A stretch of DNA of 64,000 bases from Clostridia bacterium (GTDB taxonomy: Bacteria; Bacillota; Clostridia; Christensenellales; Aristaeellaceae): NCBI GenBank assembly GCA_017547285.1, contig JAFYQB010000113.1:47749-111748 (forward strand). The letters run 5' to 3'. Positions within the stretch are counted from its first letter, which is position 1. Each line of letters starts with the position of its first letter. Positions 57,280-64,000 of the stretch are shown here, piece by piece. The translations under genes were made by a program, and so were the position numbers. Under the pieces are notes generated by a model that was given only the letters and a program-made list of their open reading frames with translations, had not been told where the DNA came from and made no database searches.

Positions 57280-58168
57280 TCATACCGCCATGATCGAATG
57301 CGAAAATCTGGTCAAGATTTATAAGACCAAGGACATTGAGGTGCTTGCGCTGCAGGGCCTGGAATTGCGCGTGGAGACCGGCGAAATGATGGCCATCATT
57401 GGCAACAGCGGCAGCGGCAAATCCACCTTCCTCAACATGATCGGCGGCCTGGACCGCCCGTCTGCCGGCCGATTGATCGTGGATGGCAAGGATCTGTTCA
57501 AGCTCAATGATCAGCAGCTGGTAGACTACAAGCGCCGTACGGTCGGCTTTGTGTGGCAGAACAACGCCCGCAACCTGATGCCCTATCTGACGGCATGGCA
57601 GAATGTGCAGATGCCCATGCTGTTTGAAAAAAACGTAAAAAAGAAGAAGCAGCGAGCGCTGGAGCTTCTTGAACTGGTGGGTTTGGCTCACAAAAAACAT
57701 TCCAGGCTTACTCAGATGTCCGGCGGCGAGCAGCAGCGCGTAGCAGTCGCCATCTCATTGGCCAATAACCCGAAACTGCTTCTGGCGGACGAGCCCACCG
57801 GCTCTGTGGATGCCAAAACCGGCGCGTATATTCTGGATGTGTTCAGAATCATCAACCGCGATCTGGGCCTGACCACGATCATTGTTACCCACGATCCGCT
57901 GCTGGCCAAAAAGGTGAACCGTGTGGTGGCGATCCGAGACGGTAAAATCGCCAGCGAACGCATCATGAAGCAGAGCTATCTGACCCGTCTGGAAGACATT
58001 GACGCCTTCACCCAAACAGAGGAAGTGCAGGATGAATACGCCGTGCTGGACCGTGCCAATCGCCTGCAGATTCCCAAGGAAATGCTGGAAAAGATCGGCC
58101 ACAGCGGCAACCGCCTGAAGGTAAGTATGCAGGACGGAAAGATCATTCTGGAATCCCCCGACGAATAA
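57272..58168 (+). CDS. ABC exporter ATPase 2 with C-terminal extension
   Basis: 298 residues from ATG 57272 (GGTGAG seven bases before); GTG 57260 is an alternative. Walker A 'GNSGSGKST', Q-loop 'VWQNNARNLMP', signature 'MSGGEQQRVAVAISL', Walker B 'LLLADEPTGSVD', switch 'IVTHDP'. About 70 residues follow the core ('EYAVLDRANRLQIPKEMLEK' and an ending 'MQDGKIILESPDE'), which resemble a small beta domain with an AbrB-like pattern. The two ATPases may form a heterodimer on the single large permease. Terminator at 58185. Confidence 0.92.
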   Translation: MDNHTAMIECENLVKIYKTKDIEVLALQGLELRVETGEMMAIIGNSGSGKSTFLNMIGGLDRPSAGRLIVDGKDLFKLNDQQLVDYKRRTVGFVWQNNARNLMPYLTAWQNVQMPMLFEKNVKKKKQRALELLELVGLAHKKHSRLTQMSGGEQQRVAVAISLANNPKLLLADEPTGSVDAKTGAYILDVFRIINRDLGLTTIIVTHDPLLAKKVNRVVAIRDGKIASERIMKQSYLTRLEDIDAFTQTEEVQDEYAVLDRANRLQIPKEMLEKIGHSGNRLKVSMQDGKIILESPDE

Positions 58169-58184
58169 CCAGGGCTCTGTCCCT

Positions 58185-58231
58185 GACCCGCGTTCTGACC
58201 GCGCAAAGCGCGGTCAGGGGCGGGTCTTTTT
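58185..58231 (+). terminator. Terminator of the exporter operon
   Basis: Stem GACCCG (58185-58190) with CGGGTC (58221-58226) and inner stem CTGACCGCGC (58195-58204) with GCGCGGTCAG (58208-58217), then TTTTT. Confidence 0.9.
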
Positions 58232-58276
58232 GTACTGGAAGCTGCTGCTAAGGCCATAGCGTTTTGGGTTTGTTTA

Positions 58277-58285
58277 TGCTATAAT
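58277..58285 (+). promoter_or_regulatory. Extended -10 promoter of the AraC gene
   Basis: TGCTATAAT with TG at 58277-58278 and TATAAT at 58280-58285; no good -35. About 24 bases before GTG 58309. Confidence 0.55.
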
Positions 58286-58308
58286 TTTCAGTAAGCGAGG
58301 TGAGAAAA

Positions 58309-59154
58309 GTGAAGCTGAACCCGGAAATGCTGGAGGATACTTCGGTGCATTACTATATTCCTGCGCCAAAAGAATTACAGAATGTGCTGTATTATCCCAT
58401 CAGCGTGGGATATTTTGATTGCAAGCCCAGCTATGCGGTGCACCGCAACATTCACAACAGTTATCTGCTGATTGTGATGATGGCGGGCGCACTCAATTAT
58501 CAGACCCGCCGTCAGCGCGGAACCATCCGCGTGGGGCAGGCGCTGCTGCTGGATTGCAATCTGCCGCACAGCTATCAGGCGCAGGGGCCTTGCAGCTTCA
58601 CCTTTATCCACTTTGACGGCGCTCAGAGCCGTGAAATTTTTGAGCACATCAACCGTTCCAGCGGCAGCGTCATCCGCCTGACGGACAGCACCCGCATGCA
58701 TGAACTGGTGGGGGAACTGCTGGGGTACATGAAGGACGACCGCCGTGTAAACGAGGCGCAAACGTCTTCCATGCTTTACGGTATTCTGATGGTGCTCATG
58801 CAGTCCAGCGGCGTAAGCGGCGAGGGCAACATCGGCAACAGCATGGTGGATCAGGCCATTGATTATATTCAGAGCCATCTGGCAGAACCGCTCACCGTGG
58901 AATCCATCGCCGCCAATGCGGGGTACAGCCCCAGCTATTTTTCGCATGTGTTCCAGAAGGAAACGGGATTGTCACCCTACCGTTTTGTGGTGCGCAGCCG
59001 AATGGATCAGGCCATGCAGCTTTTGCAGACCACGCGCCTGCCGGTTCAGGATATCGCCTTTCAGGTAGGGTTTAACAGCGTTGCCAACTTCAGTTATGCC
59101 TTCCGAAAGGAAAAAGGCATGTCGCCCCACGAATGCCGCAGGCAGCGCCTGTGA
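58309..59154 (+). CDS. AraC-family transcriptional regulator with N-terminal cupin-like sensor
   Basis: 281 residues. Start GTG 58309 is five bases after GAGGTGA; GTG 58300 lies inside that RBS. Residues about 25-130 follow a cupin arm ('YLLIVMMAGALNYQ', 'LLLDCNLPHSYQ', 'SFTFIHFDG'). The C-terminal 100 residues hold both helix-turn-helices: 'LTVESIAANAGYSPSYFSHV' and 'VQDIAFQVGFNSVANFSYAF'. It stands directly upstream of the corrinoid methyltransferase genes on the same strand, so it is the likely regulator of that cluster. Confidence 0.9.
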   Translation: MKLNPEMLEDTSVHYYIPAPKELQNVLYYPISVGYFDCKPSYAVHRNIHNSYLLIVMMAGALNYQTRRQRGTIRVGQALLLDCNLPHSYQAQGPCSFTFIHFDGAQSREIFEHINRSSGSVIRLTDSTRMHELVGELLGYMKDDRRVNEAQTSSMLYGILMVLMQSSGVSGEGNIGNSMVDQAIDYIQSHLAEPLTVESIAANAGYSPSYFSHVFQKETGLSPYRFVVRSRMDQAMQLLQTTRLPVQDIAFQVGFNSVANFSYAFRKEKGMSPHECRRQRL

Positions 59155-59253
59155 AGGAAAACCCAAAATATCGGATTTATATTTTACAAAACGGAAAAAA
59201 GCAGGAAATCGATATTCCGGCATATCTTTTTGATAACCGTTTGTGGGCGCAGA

Positions 59254-59262
59254 TGGTATACT
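59254..59262 (+). promoter_or_regulatory. Extended -10 promoter of the corrinoid operon
   Basis: TGGTATACT with TG at 59254-59255 and TATACT at 59257-59262. The 179-base gap after the AraC gene otherwise holds an A-rich stretch and a short CCGG-flanked repeat near 59286. I see no B12-box and so no cobalamin riboswitch. Confidence 0.5.
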
Positions 59263-59333
59263 TTTATCGTAAGAATGTCAAAAACCGGTCGAGGCCGGAT
59301 ACCATGTTTGGGAATGCAGAGGAGGATTTTTCA

Positions 59334-59966
59334 ATGGAACTGTATGCTCAGATTTCTGAAAAGCTGCAGAAGGGCAAAGCCAAGGACGTGAAGGCGCTGG
59401 TGCAGGAAGCCATCGACGCCGGTCTGCCCGCTCAGGAGATCCTGGAAAAGGGCCTGATGGACGGCATGAACATCATCGGCGAAAAGTTCAAGAACAACGA
59501 AGTTTTTGTTCCTGAAGTGCTGGTAGCCGCCCGTGCTATGAATATGGGTTCCCAGCTGCTTAAGCCTCTGCTGGCTGCCGAAGGCGTCAAGGCTCACGGC
59601 CGCGTGTGCATCGGCACCGTACAGGGCGACCTGCATGATATCGGCAAGAACCTGGTCAAGATGATGCTGGAAGGCAAGGGCCTGGAAGTCGTTGACCTGG
59701 GCACCGACGTATCCGCCGAAACCTTTGTGAACACCGCCAAGGAACAGAACTGCCAGATCATCTGCTGCTCCGCTCTGCTGACCACCACCATGAGCGTAAT
59801 GGCTGATGTTGTAAAGACCGCCGAGGCTGCCGGCATCCGCGATCAGGTCAAGATCATGATCGGCGGCGCACCTGTTTCCGAGGAATACTGCAAGCAGATC
59901 GGCGCAGACGCTTACACGGCTGACGCTGCCTCTGCTGCCGACAAGGCTGTTGAATTCTGCGCCTGA
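59334..59966 (+). CDS. Corrinoid (B12-binding) methyl-carrier protein, MtaC/MttC-type
   Basis: 210 residues from ATG 59334 behind AGAGGAGGA. Residues 1-85 are the helical cap domain ('NEVFVPEVLVAARAMNMG'). Residues about 90-210 are the Rossmann-like B12 domain with the lower-ligand motif DxHxxG at Asp99-His101-Gly104 in 'GDLHDIGKNLVKMML', then 'CSALLTTTMSVM' and 'GGAPVSEEYCKQIGADAYT'. Carries a methyl group on cobalt between a substrate methyltransferase and an acceptor methyltransferase in the cytoplasm. Followed after 16 bases by the UroD-type methyltransferase gene. Confidence 0.95.
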   Translation: MELYAQISEKLQKGKAKDVKALVQEAIDAGLPAQEILEKGLMDGMNIIGEKFKNNEVFVPEVLVAARAMNMGSQLLKPLLAAEGVKAHGRVCIGTVQGDLHDIGKNLVKMMLEGKGLEVVDLGTDVSAETFVNTAKEQNCQIICCSALLTTTMSVMADVVKTAEAAGIRDQVKIMIGGAPVSEEYCKQIGADAYTADAASAADKAVEFCA

Positions 59967-59982
59967 TTTTTTGGAGGACTGC

Positions 59983-60969
59983 ATGGATATTCGTGCAATG
60001 CTCTGGCAGGAAGCGCGCTCTGAAAAGAAGCGCGCTCTGCCCATCCTGTCCTTCCCGGCTTCTCAGAAGCTGGGCGTAACGGTGGAAGAACTGGTCAAAT
60101 CCGCCCCTCTGCAGGCGGAAGCCATGGCGCTGATCGCCCGTGAAACCAACACGCTGGCTGCGATCAGCCTGATGGATCTTTCGGTGGAAGCAGAAGCTTT
60201 TGGCGCGAAAGTGCGCTTTAGTGCGGATGAAATCCCCGCCGTTGTTGGCCAGGTGGTCAGCGATGAGGAGGAAGCGGAAGCACTGGAAGTTCCCGGTCTG
60301 GATGCGGGACGTATCGGCATTTTTGTGGATGCGGTCAGACTGGCCCGCGAAAAGATGACCGACAAGCCGTTGTTGGCCGGTATGATTGGCCCCTATTCGC
60401 TGGCAGGCCGCCTGATGGACGTGACCGAAATCATGTACACCTGTTACGATGAGCCGGAAACGGTTCACAAGGTGCTGGAAAAGGCCACAAAGTTCCTGAT
60501 TGCCTACGGCGAAGCCATGAAACAGGCTGGCGCGGATGGCATCATGATGGCTGAACCGCTGGCGGGCATTCTGAGTCCCGATATGGCGGAAGAATTCTCC
60601 ATGCCCTATGTAAAGCAGATCGTCGAAGCTTTGCAGACGGACGATTTTGCCGTGATCTATCATAACTGCGGCAATTCTGTGATCAATATGCTGGACGGCA
60701 TTTTTGCGCAGGGCGCCGCTGCCTATCACTTCGGCAACGCGGTGGATATGGAAGCTGTGATGAAGGCTGCGCCGGAAACCGAACTGTGCATGGGCAATAT
60801 CGATCCCGCTGCGCAGTTTGCCAACGGCACGCCCGAAAGTATGACCGCCGCTGTGGCCGATCTGATGGCACGCTGCGGCAGCTATCGCAACTTTGTGCCT
60901 TCCTCCGGATGCGATATTCCTGCGCATTCCCGCTGGGAGAATATTGAAGCCTTTTTCAAGGCGCTGTAA
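59983..60969 (+). CDS. UroD-family corrinoid-dependent methyltransferase (MtaA/MtbA-like)
   Basis: 328 residues from ATG 59983 behind TTGGAGG. TIM barrel of the uroporphyrinogen decarboxylase family with the zinc/thiol-activating triad of the methyltransferase branch: His227 and Cys229 in 'YHNCGNS', Cys310 in 'SSGCDIP'. True UroD lacks this set. It either moves methyl from the corrinoid protein to a thiol acceptor or, as in bacterial O-demethylases, takes methyl from the growth substrate. No MttB- or MtaB-type enzyme lies in the window. A terminator follows. Confidence 0.9.
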   Translation: MDIRAMLWQEARSEKKRALPILSFPASQKLGVTVEELVKSAPLQAEAMALIARETNTLAAISLMDLSVEAEAFGAKVRFSADEIPAVVGQVVSDEEEAEALEVPGLDAGRIGIFVDAVRLAREKMTDKPLLAGMIGPYSLAGRLMDVTEIMYTCYDEPETVHKVLEKATKFLIAYGEAMKQAGADGIMMAEPLAGILSPDMAEEFSMPYVKQIVEALQTDDFAVIYHNCGNSVINMLDGIFAQGAAAYHFGNAVDMEAVMKAAPETELCMGNIDPAAQFANGTPESMTAAVADLMARCGSYRNFVPSSGCDIPAHSRWENIEAFFKAL

Positions 60970-60980
60970 TCATACTCAAC

Positions 60981-61008
60981 GCCCGTCGGCTTTTCGGCGG
61001 GCTCTTTT
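60981..61008 (+). terminator. Terminator/attenuator inside the corrinoid cluster
   Basis: GCCCG..CG pairs with CG..CGGGC (60981-61002), followed by TCTTTTTG. It sits 12 bases after the methyltransferase stop and just before the RBS of the DUF2284 gene, so downstream genes are probably expressed at a lower level by readthrough. Confidence 0.75.
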
Positions 61009-61031
61009 TGCACAAACAGGGAGGAAATAGC

Positions 61032-61580
61032 ATGAACGAACAGCTGATCGAACGGGCGCTCGAAATGGGCGCTGCCAAGGCTGAGATCATCTCTGTTGAT
61101 CAGATCATTACCTCTGCCGAGTTTCGCGAGGCGTGCCGCAAGAATCTGTGCGGCGCGTGGGGCAGGTGCTGGATGTGCCCTCCGGATGTGGGCGATATTG
61201 AACCGTTGATGGCAGAAATCCGCAAGTACAAGCAGGCGCTGTGGTATCAGACCATTGGTGAGCTGGAGGATAGCTTCGACATCGAAGGCATGGGCGAAGC
61301 CAAGAAAAAGCATATCAAGCTTTCTTATCAACTGGAAGAAGAACTGAAACCGATGGTGGGCGCGCATCTGCATCTTACCTGCGGCGGCTGCGGACTTTGC
61401 GAGCGCTGCGCCCGTATCGATAATCAGCCCTGCCGTTTCCCGGAGAAGGCGATGGCCTCCCTGGAAGCTTACGGCGTGGACGTGTACCAGACCACCAAAT
61501 CCACCACGCTCAAGTATATCAACGGTCAGAATACCGTTACGTATTTCAGCGCGCTGCTGTTTGATCAAAAAGGAGAATGA
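61032..61580 (+). CDS. DUF2284 cysteine-rich metal-binding protein
   Basis: 182 residues from ATG 61032 behind GGGAGGAAA. Cysteines at 35, 40, 46 and 49 ('CRKNLCGAWGRCWMCPP') and a second cluster 'CGGCGLCERCARIDNQPC' are ferredoxin-like and suit iron-sulfur binding. DUF2284 proteins often accompany corrinoid methyltransferase systems. It ends one base before the activator start, so the pair may work together in reducing inactive Co(II). Biochemical role unproven. Confidence 0.83.
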   Translation: MNEQLIERALEMGAAKAEIISVDQIITSAEFREACRKNLCGAWGRCWMCPPDVGDIEPLMAEIRKYKQALWYQTIGELEDSFDIEGMGEAKKKHIKLSYQLEEELKPMVGAHLHLTCGGCGLCERCARIDNQPCRFPEKAMASLEAYGVDVYQTTKSTTLKYINGQNTVTYFSALLFDQKGE

Positions 61581-61581
61581 C

Positions 61582-63057
61582 ATGCCTGTTTTAACGGTGC
61601 ATCAGGGCTTTCAGAAAACCGAATGGACGGCTGAGGCGGGTACGCCCATCAGCCGCATTCTGGCAGAAAACGGCATTCTTGTGCCTCAGCCCTGCGGCGG
61701 CCGCGGCGTGTGCGGCAAATGCGCGGCTTTGATGGAAGGCGGACTTTCCGCCCCTACGCCGGAAGAACGAAAAGCAGGCACAAGACTGATCTGTCAGGCA
61801 GTGCTGCTGGGGGACGCTTCCATTACCATTCCGCAGACACAGCCCATGGATCAAATTGAAACCGGCGGCGTGGAGGTCATGCCCGAACAGCCGCTTGGTA
61901 CGGGTGTGGGCGCAGCGGTGGATATTGGCACGACAACACTGGCGCTGCGTCTGTTTGATTTGCAGACAGGTCAGTGCCTTGGCGTAAGCAGCATGGCGAA
62001 TCCGCAGATTGCTGTGGCAGCGGATGTGATTGGGCGCATCGGCGCGGCGATGGACGGCAGGCTGGAACACCTGCGCAGCATGATTGTTTCGGCCATTGAA
62101 ACGCTCATTGCTCAGTCGGCAGCGCAGGCTGGGTTTGAACCTGCAAAGGTTCAAACGCTGGCGGCGACTGGCAATACCACCATGCTCTATCTGCTGACAG
62201 GCAGAAATCCGGAGCCGCTTTCCCATTCGCCGTTTGAGGCGGATTGTCTGTTCGATGAAACAGTTCAGCTTGGCAGTCGAAAAGCCTGGCTGCCGCCCTG
62301 CCTGCATGCCTTTGTGGGTGCGGATATCACCTGCGCGGTTTTGGCCAGCGGCATGATGAAAAAGGACGATATTGCTCTGCTGTGTGATGTGGGCACCAAC
62401 GGCGAGATCGCGCTTTGGAAGGACGGCGTTCTGTACGTTGCCTCCACTGCCGCTGGTCCGGCTTTTGAGGGTGCAGGCATCACCTGCGGCTGCGGCAGCA
62501 TTCCGGGTGCGATCGACCGCGTGGCGGTCAAGGACGGTGCGCTGGAGGTATCCACCATCCGTCATCAGCCGGCTGTTGGCCTGTGCGGTTCAGGTCTTGT
62601 GGATGCAGTTGCTGCGATGCTGGAACTGGAGTGGGTGGATGAAACCGGTGCGATGGATGACGACGAAGTAACGCTCAGGGACAGCGTTGTGCTCACTCAG
62701 GCGGATATCCGTGCTGTTCAGCTGGCCAAAGCGGCCATTGCGGCAGGCATCGAGTGCCTGCTGCGCACGGCAGGGGTGAAGCATGAACAGGTGCAGAAGG
62801 TTTATCTGGCAGGCGGCTTTGGCAGTCACCTTAACCTGAACAATGCTGCAAGGATAGGCCTGCTGCCGGAAAGCCTGATTCCCAGAACCGAGGTGATCGG
62901 CAACGCTGCGCTGAACGGCACGGTGATGACGCTTCTGCGCGGCGAAAACCTGCAGGAACTGCGCCGGATCGCTGCATGCGCCAAACATGTGGATCTTGGC
63001 GGCAACCCTGTATTCAACGAGCAGTATGTGGAAATGATGTTCTTCCCGGAAGTTTAA
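61582..63057 (+). CDS. RACo-like corrinoid activation protein (2Fe-2S plus ASKHA ATPase, DUF4445)
   Basis: 491 residues from ATG 61582 behind AAAGGAGAA. N-terminal plant-type ferredoxin domain with Cys38, 44, 47 and 71 ('PCGGRGVCGKCAAL', 'LICQAV'). Linker, then an actin-like ATPase domain with 'AVDIGTTTLALRLFDL', 'CDVGTNGEIALW', 'AGPAFEGAGITCGCG' and 'YLAGGFGSHLNL'. Reductively activates the corrinoid cofactor from Co(II) to Co(I) at the expense of ATP. Shorter than acetogen RACo (about 630 residues), mainly in the linker. Complements the corrinoid protein upstream. Confidence 0.92.
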   Translation: MPVLTVHQGFQKTEWTAEAGTPISRILAENGILVPQPCGGRGVCGKCAALMEGGLSAPTPEERKAGTRLICQAVLLGDASITIPQTQPMDQIETGGVEVMPEQPLGTGVGAAVDIGTTTLALRLFDLQTGQCLGVSSMANPQIAVAADVIGRIGAAMDGRLEHLRSMIVSAIETLIAQSAAQAGFEPAKVQTLAATGNTTMLYLLTGRNPEPLSHSPFEADCLFDETVQLGSRKAWLPPCLHAFVGADITCAVLASGMMKKDDIALLCDVGTNGEIALWKDGVLYVASTAAGPAFEGAGITCGCGSIPGAIDRVAVKDGALEVSTIRHQPAVGLCGSGLVDAVAAMLELEWVDETGAMDDDEVTLRDSVVLTQADIRAVQLAKAAIAAGIECLLRTAGVKHEQVQKVYLAGGFGSHLNLNNAARIGLLPESLIPRTEVIGNAALNGTVMTLLRGENLQELRRIAACAKHVDLGGNPVFNEQYVEMMFFPEV

Positions 63058-63096
63058 TTTGTTTACGGTACGTTTACACTTCCCATGTGGAAAAAA

Positions 63097-63146
63097 CAGC
63101 CGGACTGTGCTATACTATGTTAGTAAGCAGTCCGGCTGCTTTATTT
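63097..63146 (+). terminator. Terminator whose loop holds the next promoter
   Basis: Arms 63097-63107 and 63128-63138 (11 bp perfect), 20-base loop, preceded by A6 and followed by CTTTATTTT. It ends the corrinoid cluster. The loop contains a -10 for the next gene. Confidence 0.7.
63108..63116 (+). promoter_or_regulatory. Extended -10 promoter of the mini SBP-like gene
   Basis: TGCTATACT with TG at 63108-63109 and TATACT at 63111-63116, inside the terminator loop. Start near 63123 would give RNA containing only the right arm, so the new transcript cannot form the terminator. Confidence 0.55.
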
Positions 63147-63169
63147 TGCGCGTATTTCAGGAGGCTTTT

Positions 63170-63805
63170 ATGGCGGCGCCTAAGTTCCCGATCACCAAGG
63201 ATCGCATTCGCAATCATTTTCACTATTTCTGGTGGCAATACGCTTTGTTGGCTGTTGCCGGTATTTTCGGCTGGAATCTGCTCTTTACCATGACTCATTA
63301 CCGTCCGCCGGAAAATCTGAAAGTGGAATGGTACTACCAGGGCCCTTCCACCACCAATACAGTGGGTATGGGTCAGGCGCTGCTGGACGAAATTCAGCCC
63401 GAACTGTTCCCCGAAATGGAGGAAGTTACCTTCAATCTTGTCGGTACGGATGAAATGTACGGCGACATGCAGCTGATGGTATGGATGGCTGCTGGTCAGG
63501 GCGATGTGTATATGCTGCAGAAGGACAGCTTCCGAGCCTATGCAAACGAGAATACACTGCTGGATTTGCAGCCCTACGTGGATGACGGTACGCTGAATGT
63601 AGAGGGTATCGACCTGAGCGCAGGTATTGCAACGAATCCTGAAACGGGCTACAAAGGCCTGTTCGCCATTCCGGCTGATGCGCTGGAAGGCATGTGGGAT
63701 TATGACATGAAACCCACCGGCGCGCTGATCTGCCTGCCCCTTGGCAGCGGCAACGTGGATAATGCGCTGCTTTTGCTGGATTATCTGCTGGATAACTGGA
63801 AGTAA
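63170..63805 (+). CDS. Membrane-anchored protein with a short SBP-like external domain
   Basis: 211 residues from ATG 63170 behind CAGGAGG. A single membrane segment at about 20-42 ('YALLAVAGIFGWNLLF') follows a positively charged N-terminus, so the rest lies outside. Residues about 55-165 resemble the first lobe of a family-1 solute-binding protein: 'GMGQALLDEIQPELFPEMEE', 'MVWMAAGQGDVYMLQKDSF', 'LLDLQPYVDDGTLN'. There is no second lobe and no nearby permease gene. May be a sensor or accessory subunit. I do not recognise a named family. Confidence 0.7.
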   Translation: MAAPKFPITKDRIRNHFHYFWWQYALLAVAGIFGWNLLFTMTHYRPPENLKVEWYYQGPSTTNTVGMGQALLDEIQPELFPEMEEVTFNLVGTDEMYGDMQLMVWMAAGQGDVYMLQKDSFRAYANENTLLDLQPYVDDGTLNVEGIDLSAGIATNPETGYKGLFAIPADALEGMWDYDMKPTGALICLPLGSGNVDNALLLLDYLLDNWK

Positions 63806-63811
63806 ATCAAA

Positions 63812-63833
63812 AGAGAAGGCTTTTGCCTTCTCT
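63812..63833. terminator. Hairpin after the mini SBP-like gene
   Basis: Perfect 9-bp stem 63812-63820 / 63825-63833 with TTTT loop. The U-rich side faces the minus strand (CTTTTGATTT), so it may stop transcripts from either direction. Confidence 0.65.
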
Positions 63834-63839
63834 CAGGCC

Positions 63840-64000
63840 GTCGAAAAAGCTCGCTGACGCGATCTTTTCCGCCGAAGAATGCACCGTTTGCCTACTCGCC
63901 TGACGGCTCGCCGGGCGGCAAACGGTGTAAGGACAGCCTTGCTGCGCAAGGCTTCCGAAGCTGACGCACATGTCGTCAGCTTCAGAACAAGAGTCGGAGG
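63840..64000. repeat. Structured intergenic DNA with successive inverted repeats
   Basis: Beyond the hairpin no gene is visible. CACCGTTTGCC (63882-63892) pairs with GGCAAACGGTG (63917-63927), GCCTTG with CAAGGC near 63936-63952, and GAAGCTGAC (63957-63965) with GTCAGCTTC (63975-63983). An imperfect GAAAA...TTTTC hairpin lies near 63843-63869. Candidate repeat element or structured RNA, cut by the window edge. Confidence 0.5.

Noticed and set aside
59155..59333. Cobalamin riboswitch before the corrinoid gene
   Set aside because: No B12-box-like element and too little structured sequence.
1..64000. tRNA, rRNA, insertion sequence or prophage
   Set aside because: No cloverleaf, rRNA-like stretch, transposase, integrase or terminal repeats with target duplications were seen on reading both strands.

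Overview
The window reads as chromosomal DNA of a low-to-mid GC anaerobic Firmicute (Bacillota, class Clostridia). Evidence: LplA/LplB/LplC-type sugar importers, sigma-A promoters with 17-bp spacing, strong AGGAGG ribosome binding sites, occasional GTG/TTG starts, and a corrinoid methyltransferase cluster with a RACo-type activator. The run of sugar importers, glycosidases and signal peptides of the MKKLVSLLLAL type suggests a gut or rumen carbohydrate degrader; a Christensenellales-like lineage is only a guess. I saw no rRNA, tRNA, CRISPR array, transposase or phage gene.

Layout. 1-8345: a sugar importer (SBP and two permeases with unusual N-terminal extensions, minus strand) divergent from a cytoplasmic plant-polysaccharide set (rhamnogalacturonan acetylesterase-like SGNH hydrolase, GH43, ankyrin-GH43 fusion). 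8332-9702: MATE transporter. 9955-22406: a compact locus with a PocR-AraC regulator, two FAD-dependent oxidoreductases, an LplBC/SBP importer and two tandem proteins that join an M14 carboxypeptidase-like domain to a CapA-like metallophosphoesterase domain. 22718-29026 (minus): a polyol/phosphodiester operon (MDR dehydrogenase, FGGY kinase, two mannitol-dehydrogenase-family proteins, GDPD, PHP). 29108-29929: UlaG-like metallo-hydrolase. 29980-35965: another importer, controlled in all likelihood by a divergent LacI regulator that carries its own C-terminal solute-binding-protein domain.

36006-38784: HAD phosphatase and NamZ-like muramidase (minus), RDD membrane protein (plus). 38808-45834: a complete importer operon (MsmX-like ATPase, MalF/MalG-type permeases, SBP) that continues into a secreted staphylococcal-nuclease-like protein and a secreted triple-repeat protein. 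45894-48974 (minus): GNAT, SurE and two DHH phosphoesterases in overlapping frames. 49151-58168: a secreted protein, three HlyD-type adaptors, one 937-residue FtsX-type permease and two ABC ATPases, probably one export machine. 58309-63057: AraC regulator, corrinoid protein, UroD-type methyltransferase, DUF2284 protein and corrinoid activator. 63170-63805: a membrane-anchored mini SBP-like protein.

How it fits together: most of the window is modular uptake and breakdown of plant or host glycans and related small molecules. The three LplBC-type importers have no ATPase of their own, so the MsmX-like ATPase at 38808 may serve them. The points most worth following are the M14-CapA fusions with their oxidoreductase/importer neighbourhood, the LacI-SBP fusion regulator, the coiled-coil insertion in the first permease, the ankyrin-GH43 fusion, and the nuclease-containing importer operon. 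All family assignments come from reading motifs by eye; no database search was run.
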